A stretch of DNA of 64,000 nucleotides from Candidatus Babeliales bacterium (GTDB taxonomy: Bacteria; Babelota; Babeliae; Babelales; JACPOV01), in the NCBI GenBank assembly GCA_040879965.1, contig JBBDJI010000009.1, forward strand, positions 30,053-94,052, written 5' to 3'. Shown one piece after another: positions 16,421 to 25,866 of this stretch (position 1 is its first letter; every line of letters begins with the position of its first letter). The notes under the pieces were generated by a model. It made no database searches. It was not told the origin of the DNA and saw only the letters and a list, made by a program, of their open reading frames with translations. A program made the position numbers and the translations under genes.

Positions 16421-16852
16421 TTATTGTCCCGTTTGCTCTGATCTTATGTTTTTTTCACGGAATGCAGCTTGCATTGCTTTTTCTTCTTTGGTTAATACTT
16501 GTTCGCGTACACGAGCCGCTTTACCAATACGTTCTCGAATATAATATAATTTTGCACGCCTTACTTTACCCTTACGAATAAATTTAACGCCAGCAATTAA
16601 CGGAGAATAATAAGGAAAAATTTTTTCTACTGCAACTGCATTTGCGCCAATTCTACGTACTGTAAAAGTACTTGAAGCACCTTTATTATGCATTGCAATA
16701 ATGTCACCTTCAAACATCTGAATCCGCTCTTTATCACCTTCTTTAATTAACTGTGATATTGCAATAGTATCTCCAATAGCAAATTTTGGGAAATTTCTTG
16801 GAGTAATTCCAAGTTGATGAATAGTTTCTTTAGTGTATTTTTTTGCTTTCAT
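16421..16852 (-). CDS. rplS: 50S ribosomal protein L19
   Basis: The 143-residue product has L19 hallmarks: FAIGDTIAISQLIKEGDKER (about 23-42), MFEGDIIAMHNKG, FTVRRIGANAVAVEKIFPYY and GKVRRAKLYYIRER. L19 sits at the 30S-50S interface in bridges B6/B8. The C-terminal tail (about 115-143) is a little longer than usual. GAGGATTAAGC before the ATG is a clear ribosome site. It lies downstream of trmD, the conserved order, with a 127-base gap. Confidence 0.95.
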   Translation of the reverse strand: MKAKKYTKETIHQLGITPRNFPKFAIGDTIAISQLIKEGDKERIQMFEGDIIAMHNKGASSTFTVRRIGANAVAVEKIFPYYSPLIAGVKFIRKGKVRRAKLYYIRERIGKAARVREQVLTKEEKAMQAAFREKNIRSEQTGQ

Positions 16853-16979
16853 GCTTAATCCTCAGCATTAATCAATATATTGACGCTTATCTTTTTTAAC
16901 GTTTCAAAACGTTATCATTTTAACTAAAAATTAGATATTTTACTCTTTATTCTAACCGAAAAAAGAAATTATGCCAATC

Positions 16980-18278
16980 CTAAGGCTGAATATTTATCCC
17001 CATCCATCGATCCAATATGATTGCTATCGCTGATCTGACCGATAAATGATTAAAATCAGAAAAGCCTTCTACCGGTATAAGCGTATAATCAGAACGCTCA
17101 ATGATCTGAGGCGCAAGCCCTTTACCAGTGCCAAATAGCAATAGAACTGGACGATCTTCCTGCCAAATCTTCGATTGATCGTAATAACTAATGGCTCTTT
17201 TTTCTTCAACTTCACGCGCTGAAGTAGTAATAATAAGCGGGTCTCTTCCCTCTTTTGTTCGAATAACCTCAATTACTTCGTCAAGATTATTGCGCATCTG
17301 TACTAATTGTAGCGCTTGATATCGATGGATATTATATGCTTTGCCTGCCCCTTTTTGCCAAAAATCAATTAACGTATTAACAATTTTTTGTTGATCTAAT
17401 AGCGGAGTCACTAAAAAATAATTTTCTATGCCATAAGTAGCTGCAGAACGAGCAACATCATGGATATCCATTGAAGTAACTGAAGTGGTACCAACTTCAT
17501 CGTTAGGCAATAAAACATCAGTATGCATTAATACTATATAATGAGGCGGTATAAAATGCTTGCTTTGTATTTTTTCTTGTTTATCAAGAGGCCAATTTCT
17601 CAGCCAATTAAAATGATGTTTTACCGTCTTTTTTATCGCTTTTTCATGGCGCCATTGTTCAATTGCCGCATGATTACCAGAACGCACAATATCAGGAACC
17701 TTGAGCCCTTTCCATTCAATCGGTGCGGTATATTCAGGATAATCTACAAATGGACCATAAAAAGATTCTTGTTCTACCGATTCCTGTTTACCTACTATTT
17801 GCGGAATAAGACGCAAAAAACCTTCTAATACCAGCATTGCCGGGAGATCTCCACCCATAACCACAAAATCGCCAATGGAAAGCGTCATATCTGCATAATG
17901 CTCTTCTACGCGCGCATCCATGCCTTCATATCTGCCCGCAATAAACATCACATGTTTTTTTTGCTGCAAGATATTGGCCAATTGTTTGAGCACTTTCTGG
18001 TTTACTTTCTGGCCTTGAGGAGAAAAAAACACCTTGAATGCTGGGCCGACTTGCTCTTCTTGCTTATTAATAGCTTTTTCAACTACATCTGGGCGAATAA
18101 GCATACCTGCACCAGGGCCAAAGGTTGGCGCATCAATACGCTCTTTTGGCTCAACAAAAGAAAAAAAACTTTCCAGGTTAACCTGAATAAGCCCTTTTTC
18201 CTGCGCACGAGCAATTAAACTTGTTTTTAAAAATTGATTATAGAGTTCTGGAAAAACCGATAGAATAGAAATATTCAT
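16980..18278 (-). CDS. trmD: tRNA (guanine-N1-)-methyltransferase TrmD fused to a second SPOUT methyltransferase domain
   Basis: The product has 432 residues; ordinary TrmD has about 240-250. Residues 1-240 are TrmD, which methylates G37 of tRNA with SAM: GPGAGM, AGRYEGMDARVEE, LSIGDFVVMGGDLPAM and VRSGNHAAIEQWR are present. Residues 245-432 (YIVLMHTDVL, TSVTSMDIHDVARSAATYGI, LLLFGTGKGLAP, DFNHLSVRSAIAIILDRWMG) look like the TM1570-type SPOUT RNA methyltransferase domain (Pfam Methyltrn_RNA_4), which in other bacteria is next to or fused with trmD. The knot motifs FGTGKGL and HLSVRSA appear intact. Its start overlaps khpA by 4 bases. rimM, normally between rpsP/khpA and trmD, is absent. Confidence 0.9.
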   Translation of the reverse strand: MNISILSVFPELYNQFLKTSLIARAQEKGLIQVNLESFFSFVEPKERIDAPTFGPGAGMLIRPDVVEKAINKQEEQVGPAFKVFFSPQGQKVNQKVLKQLANILQQKKHVMFIAGRYEGMDARVEEHYADMTLSIGDFVVMGGDLPAMLVLEGFLRLIPQIVGKQESVEQESFYGPFVDYPEYTAPIEWKGLKVPDIVRSGNHAAIEQWRHEKAIKKTVKHHFNWLRNWPLDKQEKIQSKHFIPPHYIVLMHTDVLLPNDEVGTTSVTSMDIHDVARSAATYGIENYFLVTPLLDQQKIVNTLIDFWQKGAGKAYNIHRYQALQLVQMRNNLDEVIEVIRTKEGRDPLIITTSAREVEEKRAISYYDQSKIWQEDRPVLLLFGTGKGLAPQIIERSDYTLIPVEGFSDFNHLSVRSAIAIILDRWMGINIQP

Positions 18279-18508
18279 TCTTGTGCGATATCTACAAGAA
18301 TATCTTTTTCACCAGGCTCCACTGCACAAACCATCGCTCGAATTGCTTTAATAATGCGGCCATCTTTGCCAATAACACGCTTAAAATCATCAGGAGCTAC
18401 TTTGATTTCAATGTTGCTTTTAGGGCCATCATGAAAAACATTTACTTGAACTAGTTTTGGCATTTCTACGAGTTCTTTAATCGCATGTTCAACCAATTGC
18501 TTGATCAT
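18275..18508 (-). CDS. khpA: KH-domain RNA-binding protein KhpA
   Basis: The 77-residue product is a single type II KH domain with the RNA-binding loop VIGKDGRIIKAIRAM (about 45-59), matching the KhpA/YlqC family. In several bacteria KhpA pairs with KhpB/Jag in RNA binding and cell-envelope control; whether a partner exists here is not visible. It lies between rpsP (8-base gap) and trmD (ATGA overlap), its usual location, so it is translated with them. Confidence 0.9.
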   Translation of the reverse strand: MIKQLVEHAIKELVEMPKLVQVNVFHDGPKSNIEIKVAPDDFKRVIGKDGRIIKAIRAMVCAVEPGEKDILVDIAQE

Positions 18509-18516
18509 TATAAACC

Positions 18517-18768
18517 CTACTCAGCCCTTTGGCTTTTGCGATACTGCTTTTGCAATCTACGAACTGATTCAGTCATAATTGCTCCTTTAGATACCCAATC
18601 AGCAATACGGTCTTCATGGAATTGAACCAAGGTATGAGTTGTTGGATTATAAGTTCCTAAATCTTCTAGAAATTCACCATCGCGCTTACGACGTGAATCG
18701 ATTGCTACAATACGATATTGTGGTGCATGTCTCTTACCAAAACGGGATAACCGTAATTTTACTGCCAT
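18517..18768 (-). CDS. rpsP: 30S ribosomal protein S16
   Basis: The ATG at 18768 is chosen because GAAAGGAAG precedes it and it gives the universal S16 start MAVKLRLSRFGKRHAPQYRI; the upstream in-frame GTG only adds the ribosome site. The 83-residue product has the conserved RIVAIDSRRKRDGEFLEDLG and YNPTT. S16 is an early 30S assembly protein. It is second in the ffh-rpsP-khpA-trmD-rplS block. Confidence 0.95.
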   Translation of the reverse strand: MAVKLRLSRFGKRHAPQYRIVAIDSRRKRDGEFLEDLGTYNPTTHTLVQFHEDRIADWVSKGAIMTESVRRLQKQYRKSQRAE

Positions 18769-18806
18769 TGAAAGCTTCCTTTCATACACTATGTATGATT
18801 AAAAAA

Positions 18807-20126
18807 TTAAATATTGGGGAATTTGCCCCTTTTAAAGAGTTTAACAAATTGCTGCATTTGTTCAAATCGAGATAGTAAAACATCTACTTCAGATACTTGA
18901 ACACCGGCTCCTTTTGCTATTCGCATACGCCGAGAACCATTAAGAATCTTATGATTCAATTGCTCTTTAAGGGTCATCGAGCTAAAAATTACCTTAAATT
19001 GCGTTATTTCTTGCTCTGCTTTTGCCATTTGGTCAGCAGAAACTTTTTTTGAGTTAGCACCAGGGATATACTGCATAAGCTGTGAAAATGACCCTAACCT
19101 ATTCATCATTTCCAGCTGTTTTGCAAAATCAGATAAGGTGAGCGTATCTTTCTTGAACGCTTGCTCCATATCTTCTTGTTCATTTTTTTTAATTTTTTGG
19201 TTAGCATGCTCAATCAGACTTTGTACATCACCCATTCCCAAAATGCGTCCTGCTATGCGCTCTGGTCTAAATAATTGTAATTCATCAACTTTTTCACCAG
19301 TACCCAAAAATAAAATCGGTTTATTAAGTTCATATTTAAAAGCAAATGCTGCCCCGGCACGAGTCTCACTATCCATTTTGCTTAAAATAACCCCTTCAAA
19401 ACCTATTGCTTGATCAAATGCTTTGGCAACTTTTAATGATTCTTGGCCAGTCATCGCATCTAATACAAGTAATTTATGTTTGGGTTGCAATGAATTATCA
19501 ATATTGCGCAATTCTTCAAGCATCGTATTATCAATATGCATGCGACCGGCAGTATCAAGAAAAACTAAATCAAATTTATGCTGTTGTGCATATTTATAAA
19601 TTTCTTTTGCCGCATCAAATGAATTCTGTGCAGCAGCACGATAAAACTGAACACCAACTTGTTTTGATAATATCTCAAGTTGATCAATAGCTGCTGGACG
19701 ATAAAAATCTACTGAAGCTAAAAGAACCGCTCGATTTTTAAATTTTTTCTGTTGTTTTATATAATATGTTAATTTTGCGATAGTTGTTGTTTTACCAGAT
19801 CCTTGTAAACCCATTACTAAAATTAATGATGGCACTTTAAACTCAAAATTATTTTGAACATTGCCTCCCAAAAACAATACTAATTTTTCATGGATAATTT
19901 TGGCAAATTGTTCTCCCGCATTAAGCGATTTGAGAACTTTTTTTCCTATAGTTTCTTGCTTAACTTCATTAATAAATTTTTGCACCACATTATAAGGCAC
20001 ATCAGCTTCAATCAATGCATCATGAACTTTACTAATCGTATCGTTCATATTTTTTTCTGATAAATATTTTTGACCCGTAAAATAGGAAAATACTGAAGAA
20101 AATTTATTGGTTAAAAAATCAAACAT
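18807..20126 (-). CDS. ffh: Signal recognition particle protein Ffh
   Basis: The 439-residue GTPase has the SRP54 layout: N domain (1-90), G domain with the P-loop GLQGSGKTT (about 104-112), DFYRPAAIDQL, DTAGRMHID (about 193) and SKMDSETRAGAA, then a methionine-containing M domain with the 4.5S RNA motif NGSRRMRIAKGAG near the C-terminus. It binds signal sequences as they leave the ribosome and hands them to FtsY, consistent with the many exported proteins here. No 4.5S RNA gene was seen nearby. It heads the minus-strand block, preceded by a small membrane protein gene. Confidence 0.96.
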   Translation of the reverse strand: MFDFLTNKFSSVFSYFTGQKYLSEKNMNDTISKVHDALIEADVPYNVVQKFINEVKQETIGKKVLKSLNAGEQFAKIIHEKLVLFLGGNVQNNFEFKVPSLILVMGLQGSGKTTTIAKLTYYIKQQKKFKNRAVLLASVDFYRPAAIDQLEILSKQVGVQFYRAAAQNSFDAAKEIYKYAQQHKFDLVFLDTAGRMHIDNTMLEELRNIDNSLQPKHKLLVLDAMTGQESLKVAKAFDQAIGFEGVILSKMDSETRAGAAFAFKYELNKPILFLGTGEKVDELQLFRPERIAGRILGMGDVQSLIEHANQKIKKNEQEDMEQAFKKDTLTLSDFAKQLEMMNRLGSFSQLMQYIPGANSKKVSADQMAKAEQEITQFKVIFSSMTLKEQLNHKILNGSRRMRIAKGAGVQVSEVDVLLSRFEQMQQFVKLFKRGKFPNI

Positions 20127-20135
20127 TATCTTACC

Positions 20136-20534
20136 TTAAAATGCTATTAACAATTTGAGCGATATGCACATCAATAAACTAGAAACCGCTCCATACCCTA
20201 CCGTTTTGCTATATTTTTTTTCTAAATCGCTACTTTTGCTTTGCATCTCTTTTGATTTTTGATAAAGCCATTCATTTTTTATTTTAAAACTGTCAGCAAA
20301 TTGCTCCGCATGTTCTGATATTGCATTCGTCAATCTTGCTTCACTCAAAGGGTAGTCATTGTTATTTTGCGTTTTTTTAAATTCTTTGCGCGCTTCATTA
20401 GCAGAAACCGCAGCTAATCCAAGCGTACAAAATCCTGCAGCATAATTAAAAATATTCAAAATAACTGCCTGCATTTGACCACTTCCAGCCAAAAGTCCAC
20501 ATAAAATAAGTGATATCATAATCTTTTTTTTCAT
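20136..20534 (-). CDS. Small exported or membrane protein of unknown function
   Basis: The 132-residue product has an N-terminal hydrophobic signal or anchor (residues 5-24) and an adjoining small-residue hydrophobic stretch (NYAAGFCTLGLAAVSA). A charged helical middle (about 50-105) follows, then a C-terminal hydrophobic segment (VSSLLMCISLKLLIAF, about 117-132). Topology could be a hairpin or a signal peptide plus a C-terminal anchor. It ends 9 bases before ffh and is on the same strand, so it may be the first gene of that transcript. AAAAGGAATTAG precedes the ATG. I do not recognise the family. Confidence 0.65.
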   Translation of the reverse strand: MKKKIMISLILCGLLAGSGQMQAVILNIFNYAAGFCTLGLAAVSANEARKEFKKTQNNNDYPLSEARLTNAISEHAEQFADSFKIKNEWLYQKSKEMQSKSSDLEKKYSKTVGYGAVSSLLMCISLKLLIAF

Positions 20535-20650
20535 AATCTAATTCCTTTTTAAAAAAATTATATCTAACTTTAGTGTAATCAATATAAATCTGTTAAACTA
20601 TATATATGGAGGATTAATTATACTATAAACAAAGCAAAAAAGATATCCCA

Positions 20651-21751
20651 ATGGCAAAAAAATCTACGGATGTACATGAACATCCACGCTTATTAGTAAT
20701 AGGTGTTCATGCACCATATAACAAAACGAATGATATTGATTCTTATTATGATGAATTTTTGACATTAGTAAGAACAAATCAAGTAGCATATACTGATACC
20801 ATTTTTTTTAAATTGCGTACTGTTGAGCCCGGTACTTTTGTGACCAAAGGGCATTTAGAAAAAATAAAGCAAATTTGTGAAGAAAAAAAGATAGATGAAG
20901 TTTTATTTTCTGAGCCACTTACTCCACAACAAGAACGAAATTTAAGTAACTATCTAGATGTAAGAATATTTGATCGTACACAACTTATTTTAGAAATTTT
21001 TGAAAAAGCGGCGGTATCTGCAGAAGGTAAAACGCAAGTTGCTATTGCAATGCTTGAACATCAAAAAAGCCGTCTTGCAGGAAAAGGAAAATTTTTAGCG
21101 CAGCAATCTGGTATACTTGGATTGCGTGGTGGATTTGGCGAAACCATGAAAGAACGCGAACGACGCTATCTTGATCAACGCATCATCAGCTTAAAAAAAG
21201 AATTAAAAAACCTTGAACAAGTCAGAGAAACTCAGCGAAAACGGCGCATTAAAAGTCAAATACCATTGGTATGTTTAGTTGGTTATACTAATGCTGGTAA
21301 ATCAACTATTTTAAATGCCTTAACAAAAAGTGATGTGTTGGCTGAAGATAAATTATTCGCCACACTAGATACCACTACCCGAGAATTATATATTAACGGT
21401 AAAAAAAAGGGATTAATTTCTGATACCGTTGGCTTTATTCAATTATTACCTCCTCATCTTATTGATGCATTTAAATCAACTCTTCATGAATTGCAGTATG
21501 CTGATCTTTTGCTCAATGTAGTCGATATTTCAGATCCAAGTTGGAAATCTCATATTGATGTAGTATTACAAATTTTGCATGAACTCGACATCGATAAAGA
21601 TATGCTTTTTGTGTTTAATAAAATAGATAAAGTAAATATTAGTCCTGAACTTATTGAGCAAATGAAGCGTTACCAGCCACATGTAGCGGTATCTGCACTT
21701 AATAAAAAAGGATTAGCTCCACTAATTGACTATATTGATAGTGTTTTATAA
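20651..21751 (+). CDS. hflX: Ribosome-associated GTPase HflX
   Basis: The 366-residue product has the HflX N-terminal domain (about 10-130, with VEPGTFVTKGHLEKIK), the Gly-rich hinge GILGLRGGFGETMKERERRYLD, a helical linker, and the G domain: GYTNAGKST (P-loop, about 213-221), TTR switch I, DTVGFI (G3) and NKID (G4). HflX rescues stalled ribosomes by splitting them, using GTP. The ATG has no clear ribosome site, while a GGAGGA at 20609-20614 is followed by an in-frame TAA and cannot serve it, so expression may depend on a short or leaderless transcript. Confidence 0.95.
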   Translation: MAKKSTDVHEHPRLLVIGVHAPYNKTNDIDSYYDEFLTLVRTNQVAYTDTIFFKLRTVEPGTFVTKGHLEKIKQICEEKKIDEVLFSEPLTPQQERNLSNYLDVRIFDRTQLILEIFEKAAVSAEGKTQVAIAMLEHQKSRLAGKGKFLAQQSGILGLRGGFGETMKERERRYLDQRIISLKKELKNLEQVRETQRKRRIKSQIPLVCLVGYTNAGKSTILNALTKSDVLAEDKLFATLDTTTRELYINGKKKGLISDTVGFIQLLPPHLIDAFKSTLHELQYADLLLNVVDISDPSWKSHIDVVLQILHELDIDKDMLFVFNKIDKVNISPELIEQMKRYQPHVAVSALNKKGLAPLIDYIDSVL

Positions 21752-21765
21752 ACCACTTTATTTTT

Positions 21766-21795
21766 TTGTTAAAATTTTTTTACATATTTTATAAT
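21766..21795 (+). promoter_or_regulatory. Putative sigma-70 promoter
   Basis: TTGTTA (21766-21771) and TATAAT (21790-21795) have an 18-base spacer, starting 14 bases after the hflX stop and 54 bases upstream of the next gene. A second TATAAT at 21815-21820 lacks a good -35. Confidence 0.55.
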
Positions 21796-21848
21796 CTTGG
21801 GAGCTTTATTGTGGTATAATCTTGAAACGCTTAAAAGAGGATCGCTCC

Positions 21849-22409
21849 ATGAAAAAAATATTAATTCCTTTAATATTCATAATTTCACGCACTTGTTTTT
21901 CTATGGAAACAAACAAAAGAATATCGCGTAAAGTATCAATTCGAACTATTCCCATTCAAATACCCAAAGAAAATATATCTACTTCTCAAAGCTGGCCTTC
22001 AATAGAAGAAAGAAAAAAAATATTTGAATCTAAAATAAAAAAATTAACTAATGAAAAACAACCCCAGAAACCAACTTCAAGACCAAAATCATCTTCTTAT
22101 TCTGCTTTACCTCCTGTAAAAAGAGAAAAGAGTGAATGTTTTGGTGATGATGCATTTAATGTAAATCAAAAGTTACAAAGACGAAAGTCTCGCAAAAAAA
22201 TAGAAGAGGAAAACCCTTTTGATACACTAAGATTGAAAGAAAAACATAAACAAGCATCAAAACGTACTTCTTTAATTGATTCTGAACTAAAAAAAGCAGA
22301 AGAATATATAAATCAATTACGCCACTCAAAAGAAGAAACTGAAACAGAAGCTAATCAGGTTATGGGAATTCTCGCTTATAAAGAATTGATTAAAAAAAAT
22401 AAGCCCTAA
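21849..22409 (+). CDS. Exported Lys/Ser-rich protein of unknown function
   Basis: The ATG at 21849 is preferred over TTG 21822 because AGAGGA lies upstream and the signal peptide (MKKILIPLIFIISRTCFS) begins there. The product has 186 residues. The mature part is highly charged and low-complexity, probably disordered in the middle (KPTSRPKSSSYSALPPVKRE), with a helical C-terminus (about 135-186). No known domain is seen. A basic exported disordered protein might bind nucleic acid, membrane or host protein, but nothing in the sequence decides this. Confidence 0.65.
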   Translation: MKKILIPLIFIISRTCFSMETNKRISRKVSIRTIPIQIPKENISTSQSWPSIEERKKIFESKIKKLTNEKQPQKPTSRPKSSSYSALPPVKREKSECFGDDAFNVNQKLQRRKSRKKIEEENPFDTLRLKEKHKQASKRTSLIDSELKKAEEYINQLRHSKEETETEANQVMGILAYKELIKKNKP

Positions 22410-22508
22410 AATTAGCTTTATTAATGACATTATTTTCTTCCCTGTACAGATTCCAAAAAATAGTGTATACCTTTTAAGAATATTCAATTCTAAAAAAAAG
22501 GAGTCTTC

Positions 22509-23432
22509 ATGAAAAAAAGTGCTTATCTTTTTTTTAATATCTTTTCAATTTTCTTTTCTTCTAACTTGAATGCCATGCTAACAAAAGATGTAACATCAGG
22601 CATGCCTCGTGAAAAAAAAGAAATTTTGATGGAACCGGATTCTACTCTCACAAAATGGAAAAATTTCGAAGATTGCAAAAAAAAATTTAATCTAGTACAC
22701 AAGAAAAAAGACGATCGTTGTGAGGCAGCTAAAAAATTAATTTTTGCTGGAATTGCCGTCAAAACTAGCAATCCTTCAAAAATTAGCACGGTAGATACCA
22801 CGCTAAAAAATATGTATGATAATTTAAATAAAAAAGGCGATCGCCAATCAATTAAAGATACAACTTATGGCTGCGCCGATGAATTGAGTGATACAGAAAA
22901 AGAAATATCCGACTATGAAATTGTACGAAAACGCGCACTTCAAAAAATTAGAAATGAAGGTCGCCATACTACACTTTTACAAGAAACAACTTCAGTTAAA
23001 AATGATATTTCTAACTTAGAACAAAAAATAATCGAAACAAAAAAGAATCTTGAAAATTTACAAGAACAACGTCGCACAAAATCAGAAAAAGAATTGTATT
23101 TATTAAATGAATTGACACTTATTGAACAAGCTAATACTTATTTAGAAAAAGCCCAAGAAAATAAAATTAATAAAATTAATATACAAATTAAAGATTTAAA
23201 AGCTCGTTTGTCTGAACTCGATCAACAACATAATGATTTGAACACAAAATTAAATGCTGAAAGAACAGTATTAGACCAACGTATGCAACTTCAAGAAAAA
23301 ATTCTAAACTTATTGAATACAAGCAATCAATTAAAACAACAATTAACAGAATTAGAAGCAACAAAACAAAAAATGGAAGATCGCAAAAATAATCATACTT
23401 ACACTTGGTCTGATTATTTTAAATTAAGATAA
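22509..23432 (+). CDS. Exported coiled-coil protein
   Basis: The 307-residue product has a signal peptide over residues 1-22 (cleavage near LNA-M). Residues about 155-295 form a long coiled coil with Leu/Ile heptads (SNLEQKIIETKKNLENLQEQ; TSNQLKQQLTELEATKQKME). The N-terminal third is a mixed region with two Cys (FEDCKKKF, DDRCEAAK) that could form a disulfide outside the cytoplasm. AAAAAAGGAGTCTTC gives a strong ribosome site and a strong terminator follows. Function unknown; an envelope-spanning or surface rod is possible. Confidence 0.7.
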   Translation: MKKSAYLFFNIFSIFFSSNLNAMLTKDVTSGMPREKKEILMEPDSTLTKWKNFEDCKKKFNLVHKKKDDRCEAAKKLIFAGIAVKTSNPSKISTVDTTLKNMYDNLNKKGDRQSIKDTTYGCADELSDTEKEISDYEIVRKRALQKIRNEGRHTTLLQETTSVKNDISNLEQKIIETKKNLENLQEQRRTKSEKELYLLNELTLIEQANTYLEKAQENKINKINIQIKDLKARLSELDQQHNDLNTKLNAERTVLDQRMQLQEKILNLLNTSNQLKQQLTELEATKQKMEDRKNNHTYTWSDYFKLR

Positions 23433-23451
23433 ATTATTAACTTATATCCTC

Positions 23452-23485
23452 AAAAAGCCGTAGCCAAAAACTACGGCTTTTTTTA
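23452..23485 (+). terminator. Strong Rho-independent terminator
   Basis: A 12-bp stem (AAAAAGCCGTAG with CTACGGCTTTTT) has a 7-base loop and continues into a T run. It lies 20 bases after the coiled-coil gene. Confidence 0.9.
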
Positions 23486-23521
23486 TTTATCAAATTAAAA
23501 AAAAACGTTACACTTACCATT

Positions 23522-25762
23522 ATGAAAACATCAAAAATTTCGTTTGACGAATTTTTTAACAATCATTTAAATGCAGCACAACAAAAAGCGGTTTTACATA
23601 AAAAAGGTCCACTTTTAGTTATCGCTGGTGCCGGTTCAGGTAAAACACGTGTTATTACCGCACGTATTCTAAATCTTTTGATTAATGAAAAAATTGATCC
23701 GCGTTCAATTATTGCGCTGACTTTTACTAATAAAGCAGCCGGAGAAATGAAAGAACGAATTCATCAATTTTTACCCACCGGCATTAAACCTTTTATAGGC
23801 ACGTTTCATTCTTATTGCTTACAATTGCTCAAAACAAATGCCAAATTATTAGATTACCCATCATTTACTATTATTGATAGCGATGATCAACAACAGCTGC
23901 TTTCAAGCATCATAAAAAAATCTGGTTTTGAAAAACGAATATCGGCTAAGAATTTATCTTATCAACTCAGTATGTATAAAAATAGTGCGGTTAGCTCGCA
24001 AACTGAACATCTGTTTACCGACCCTTCAATTCGTGAATTGTTAATCGAATATGAACGAGAAAAAAAAGCAAGTAAGTGTCTTGATTTTGATGATTTATTA
24101 TTGGAAGTGCTCACATTATTTAAAAAAAATTCTGAATTTGTTACTCAGCATCAAGAAACAATTCGTCATATTTTAGTTGATGAATATCAAGATACCAACA
24201 TTACGCAACATGCATTACTTAAAGCAATGGCAAAACAAAAAAACAAACTCATTATTGATTCTTTATGTGCAGTCGGCGATGAAGATCAATCAATTTATTC
24301 ATGGCGTGGTGCTACGGTAGAAAACATGCTACATTTTAGCAAAGATTTTGCAAAAACTACATTGATAAAAATTGAACAAAATTATCGCTCAGTTCAACCA
24401 ATTTTAGAAATTGCAAACCAAGTTATTAATCATAATCAGCAACGAAATCCCAAAAATTTATGGTCTGAAAAAAAGGCAAAAAATCGTATACATATTGTTC
24501 GTTGCATGTCTGGTTATCAAGAGAGTGAAGTAATTGCTGAATTCCTTAAGCAATTGGAAAAAAAAGATACAGTGAATTCATGTGCCATTTTATATCGTGC
24601 ACATTATCAATCACGAACACTTGAAGAAGCATTAATTCGCCACTCAATTCCTTATAAAATTATTGGTGGTATTCAATTTTATGAACGAAAAGAAATTAAA
24701 GATATTTTGGCCTATTTACGATTAATTGCTAATCCATTTGATCGCATCTCTTTTTTCCGCGCCATTAACTGCCCATTACGCGGTCTTGGTGATAAATTTC
24801 AAGAACTATTTTATAACCGTTGGAATGAACAACCGTTTCATACATTTATTGATTGTGCACAAGAACTTATTAAAACAGATTCGGTTGCGGGTGTTAAACA
24901 AGCCGCACTTGCTTCATTTACACGAACTTTTGAAGAATATAGTATCTATGATGGCCCACATAAAACTATTGAAAGTATTGTAGCTAAAATTAATTATTTT
25001 GGTTATTTGAAAAATGCTTTTGATAAAGAAGATGCAGAAACAAAAACTGAAAATATTAAAGAGCTTATTCGAGCAGCGCATCACTTTGAACAAATTGGCA
25101 TCAATACTATTGAGCTATTTTTGGCAGAAGTAGCCTTAATGCAAGAAAAAATGCACAAACAAGAAGAAACTGAAAATACGGTAAAACTCATGACCTTACA
25201 TGCTGCAAAAGGCTTAGAGTTTGATACTATTGTATTATCAGGATTAGAAGAAGGAATATTCCCTAGTTTTCGTTCAATTAATGATCCTTCTTGCATTGAA
25301 GAAGAACGACGGCTTTTTTATGTTGGTATTACCCGTGCAAAAGAACGTTTACTTTTAACAAATGCTCGTTATCGTAATTCATTTGGCAATATGACTGATC
25401 AATTACCGTCTCGTTTTTTAGATGAAGTGCCAAATCATTTAGCACCTACTATTGATACATCACATTGGAATAATATTCAAATCCAAGCATTTTTTTCTGA
25501 TTGGCTTGGCAATAAAACATCTTCTAGTGTATTAACTTTTAATACTTTAACGCAAAACCTTACAGAAAAAATAAAAAAATCATCTTCATCAAAAAGCTTG
25601 AAATCAGCTACTTTTTGGCAAAAAAATCAAACGGTAAAACATATAAAATTCGGCGTTGGTATTATCAAAAAAGTTGAAGAACAAGGCAAAGATAAAGTAT
25701 TTATTACGGCACTTTTTAAATCTGGCATCAAAAAAATTGATTCTTCCTTTCTTTCTTCATAA
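23522..25762 (+). CDS. pcrA: ATP-dependent 3'-5' DNA helicase, PcrA/UvrD family
   Basis: The 746-residue superfamily 1A helicase has all motifs in order: Q-motif region NAAQQKAV, Walker A IAGAGSGKTR (about 35-44), TFTNKAAGEMKER (Ia), DEYQDTN (II), GDEDQSIYSWRGA (III), QNYRS (IV), LMTLHAAKGLEFD (V) and EERRLFYVGITRAKERL (VI). The C-terminus (KHIKFGVGIIKKV) matches the Tudor-like tail of PcrA/UvrD that contacts RNA polymerase. It unwinds DNA in repair and transcription-repair conflict resolution. It is probably monocistronic, set after a strong terminator. PcrA and UvrD cannot be separated by sequence alone here. Confidence 0.93.
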   Translation: MKTSKISFDEFFNNHLNAAQQKAVLHKKGPLLVIAGAGSGKTRVITARILNLLINEKIDPRSIIALTFTNKAAGEMKERIHQFLPTGIKPFIGTFHSYCLQLLKTNAKLLDYPSFTIIDSDDQQQLLSSIIKKSGFEKRISAKNLSYQLSMYKNSAVSSQTEHLFTDPSIRELLIEYEREKKASKCLDFDDLLLEVLTLFKKNSEFVTQHQETIRHILVDEYQDTNITQHALLKAMAKQKNKLIIDSLCAVGDEDQSIYSWRGATVENMLHFSKDFAKTTLIKIEQNYRSVQPILEIANQVINHNQQRNPKNLWSEKKAKNRIHIVRCMSGYQESEVIAEFLKQLEKKDTVNSCAILYRAHYQSRTLEEALIRHSIPYKIIGGIQFYERKEIKDILAYLRLIANPFDRISFFRAINCPLRGLGDKFQELFYNRWNEQPFHTFIDCAQELIKTDSVAGVKQAALASFTRTFEEYSIYDGPHKTIESIVAKINYFGYLKNAFDKEDAETKTENIKELIRAAHHFEQIGINTIELFLAEVALMQEKMHKQEETENTVKLMTLHAAKGLEFDTIVLSGLEEGIFPSFRSINDPSCIEEERRLFYVGITRAKERLLLTNARYRNSFGNMTDQLPSRFLDEVPNHLAPTIDTSHWNNIQIQAFFSDWLGNKTSSSVLTFNTLTQNLTEKIKKSSSSKSLKSATFWQKNQTVKHIKFGVGIIKKVEEQGKDKVFITALFKSGIKKIDSSFLSS

Positions 25763-25803
25763 CCTACCCACCCCTGAAAAACCTGTATTTAAGCATCTTT
25801 CTA

Positions 25804-25833
25804 TTGAACTTGCCGCTCTATATATAGTATATT
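25804..25833 (+). promoter_or_regulatory. Putative sigma-70 promoter
   Basis: TTGAAC (25804-25809) and TATATT (25828-25833) have an 18-base spacer, 34 bases upstream of the LPxE/ankyrin pair at 25867. Confidence 0.5.
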
Positions 25834-25866
25834 TGAAAATAAGAGAGTTATATTTAAGGAGAGCTT

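Noticed and set aside
16905-16925. AACGTTT/AAACGTT palindrome as terminator before trmD
   Set aside because: It lies between co-oriented rplS and trmD, and neither strand has a T run after it.
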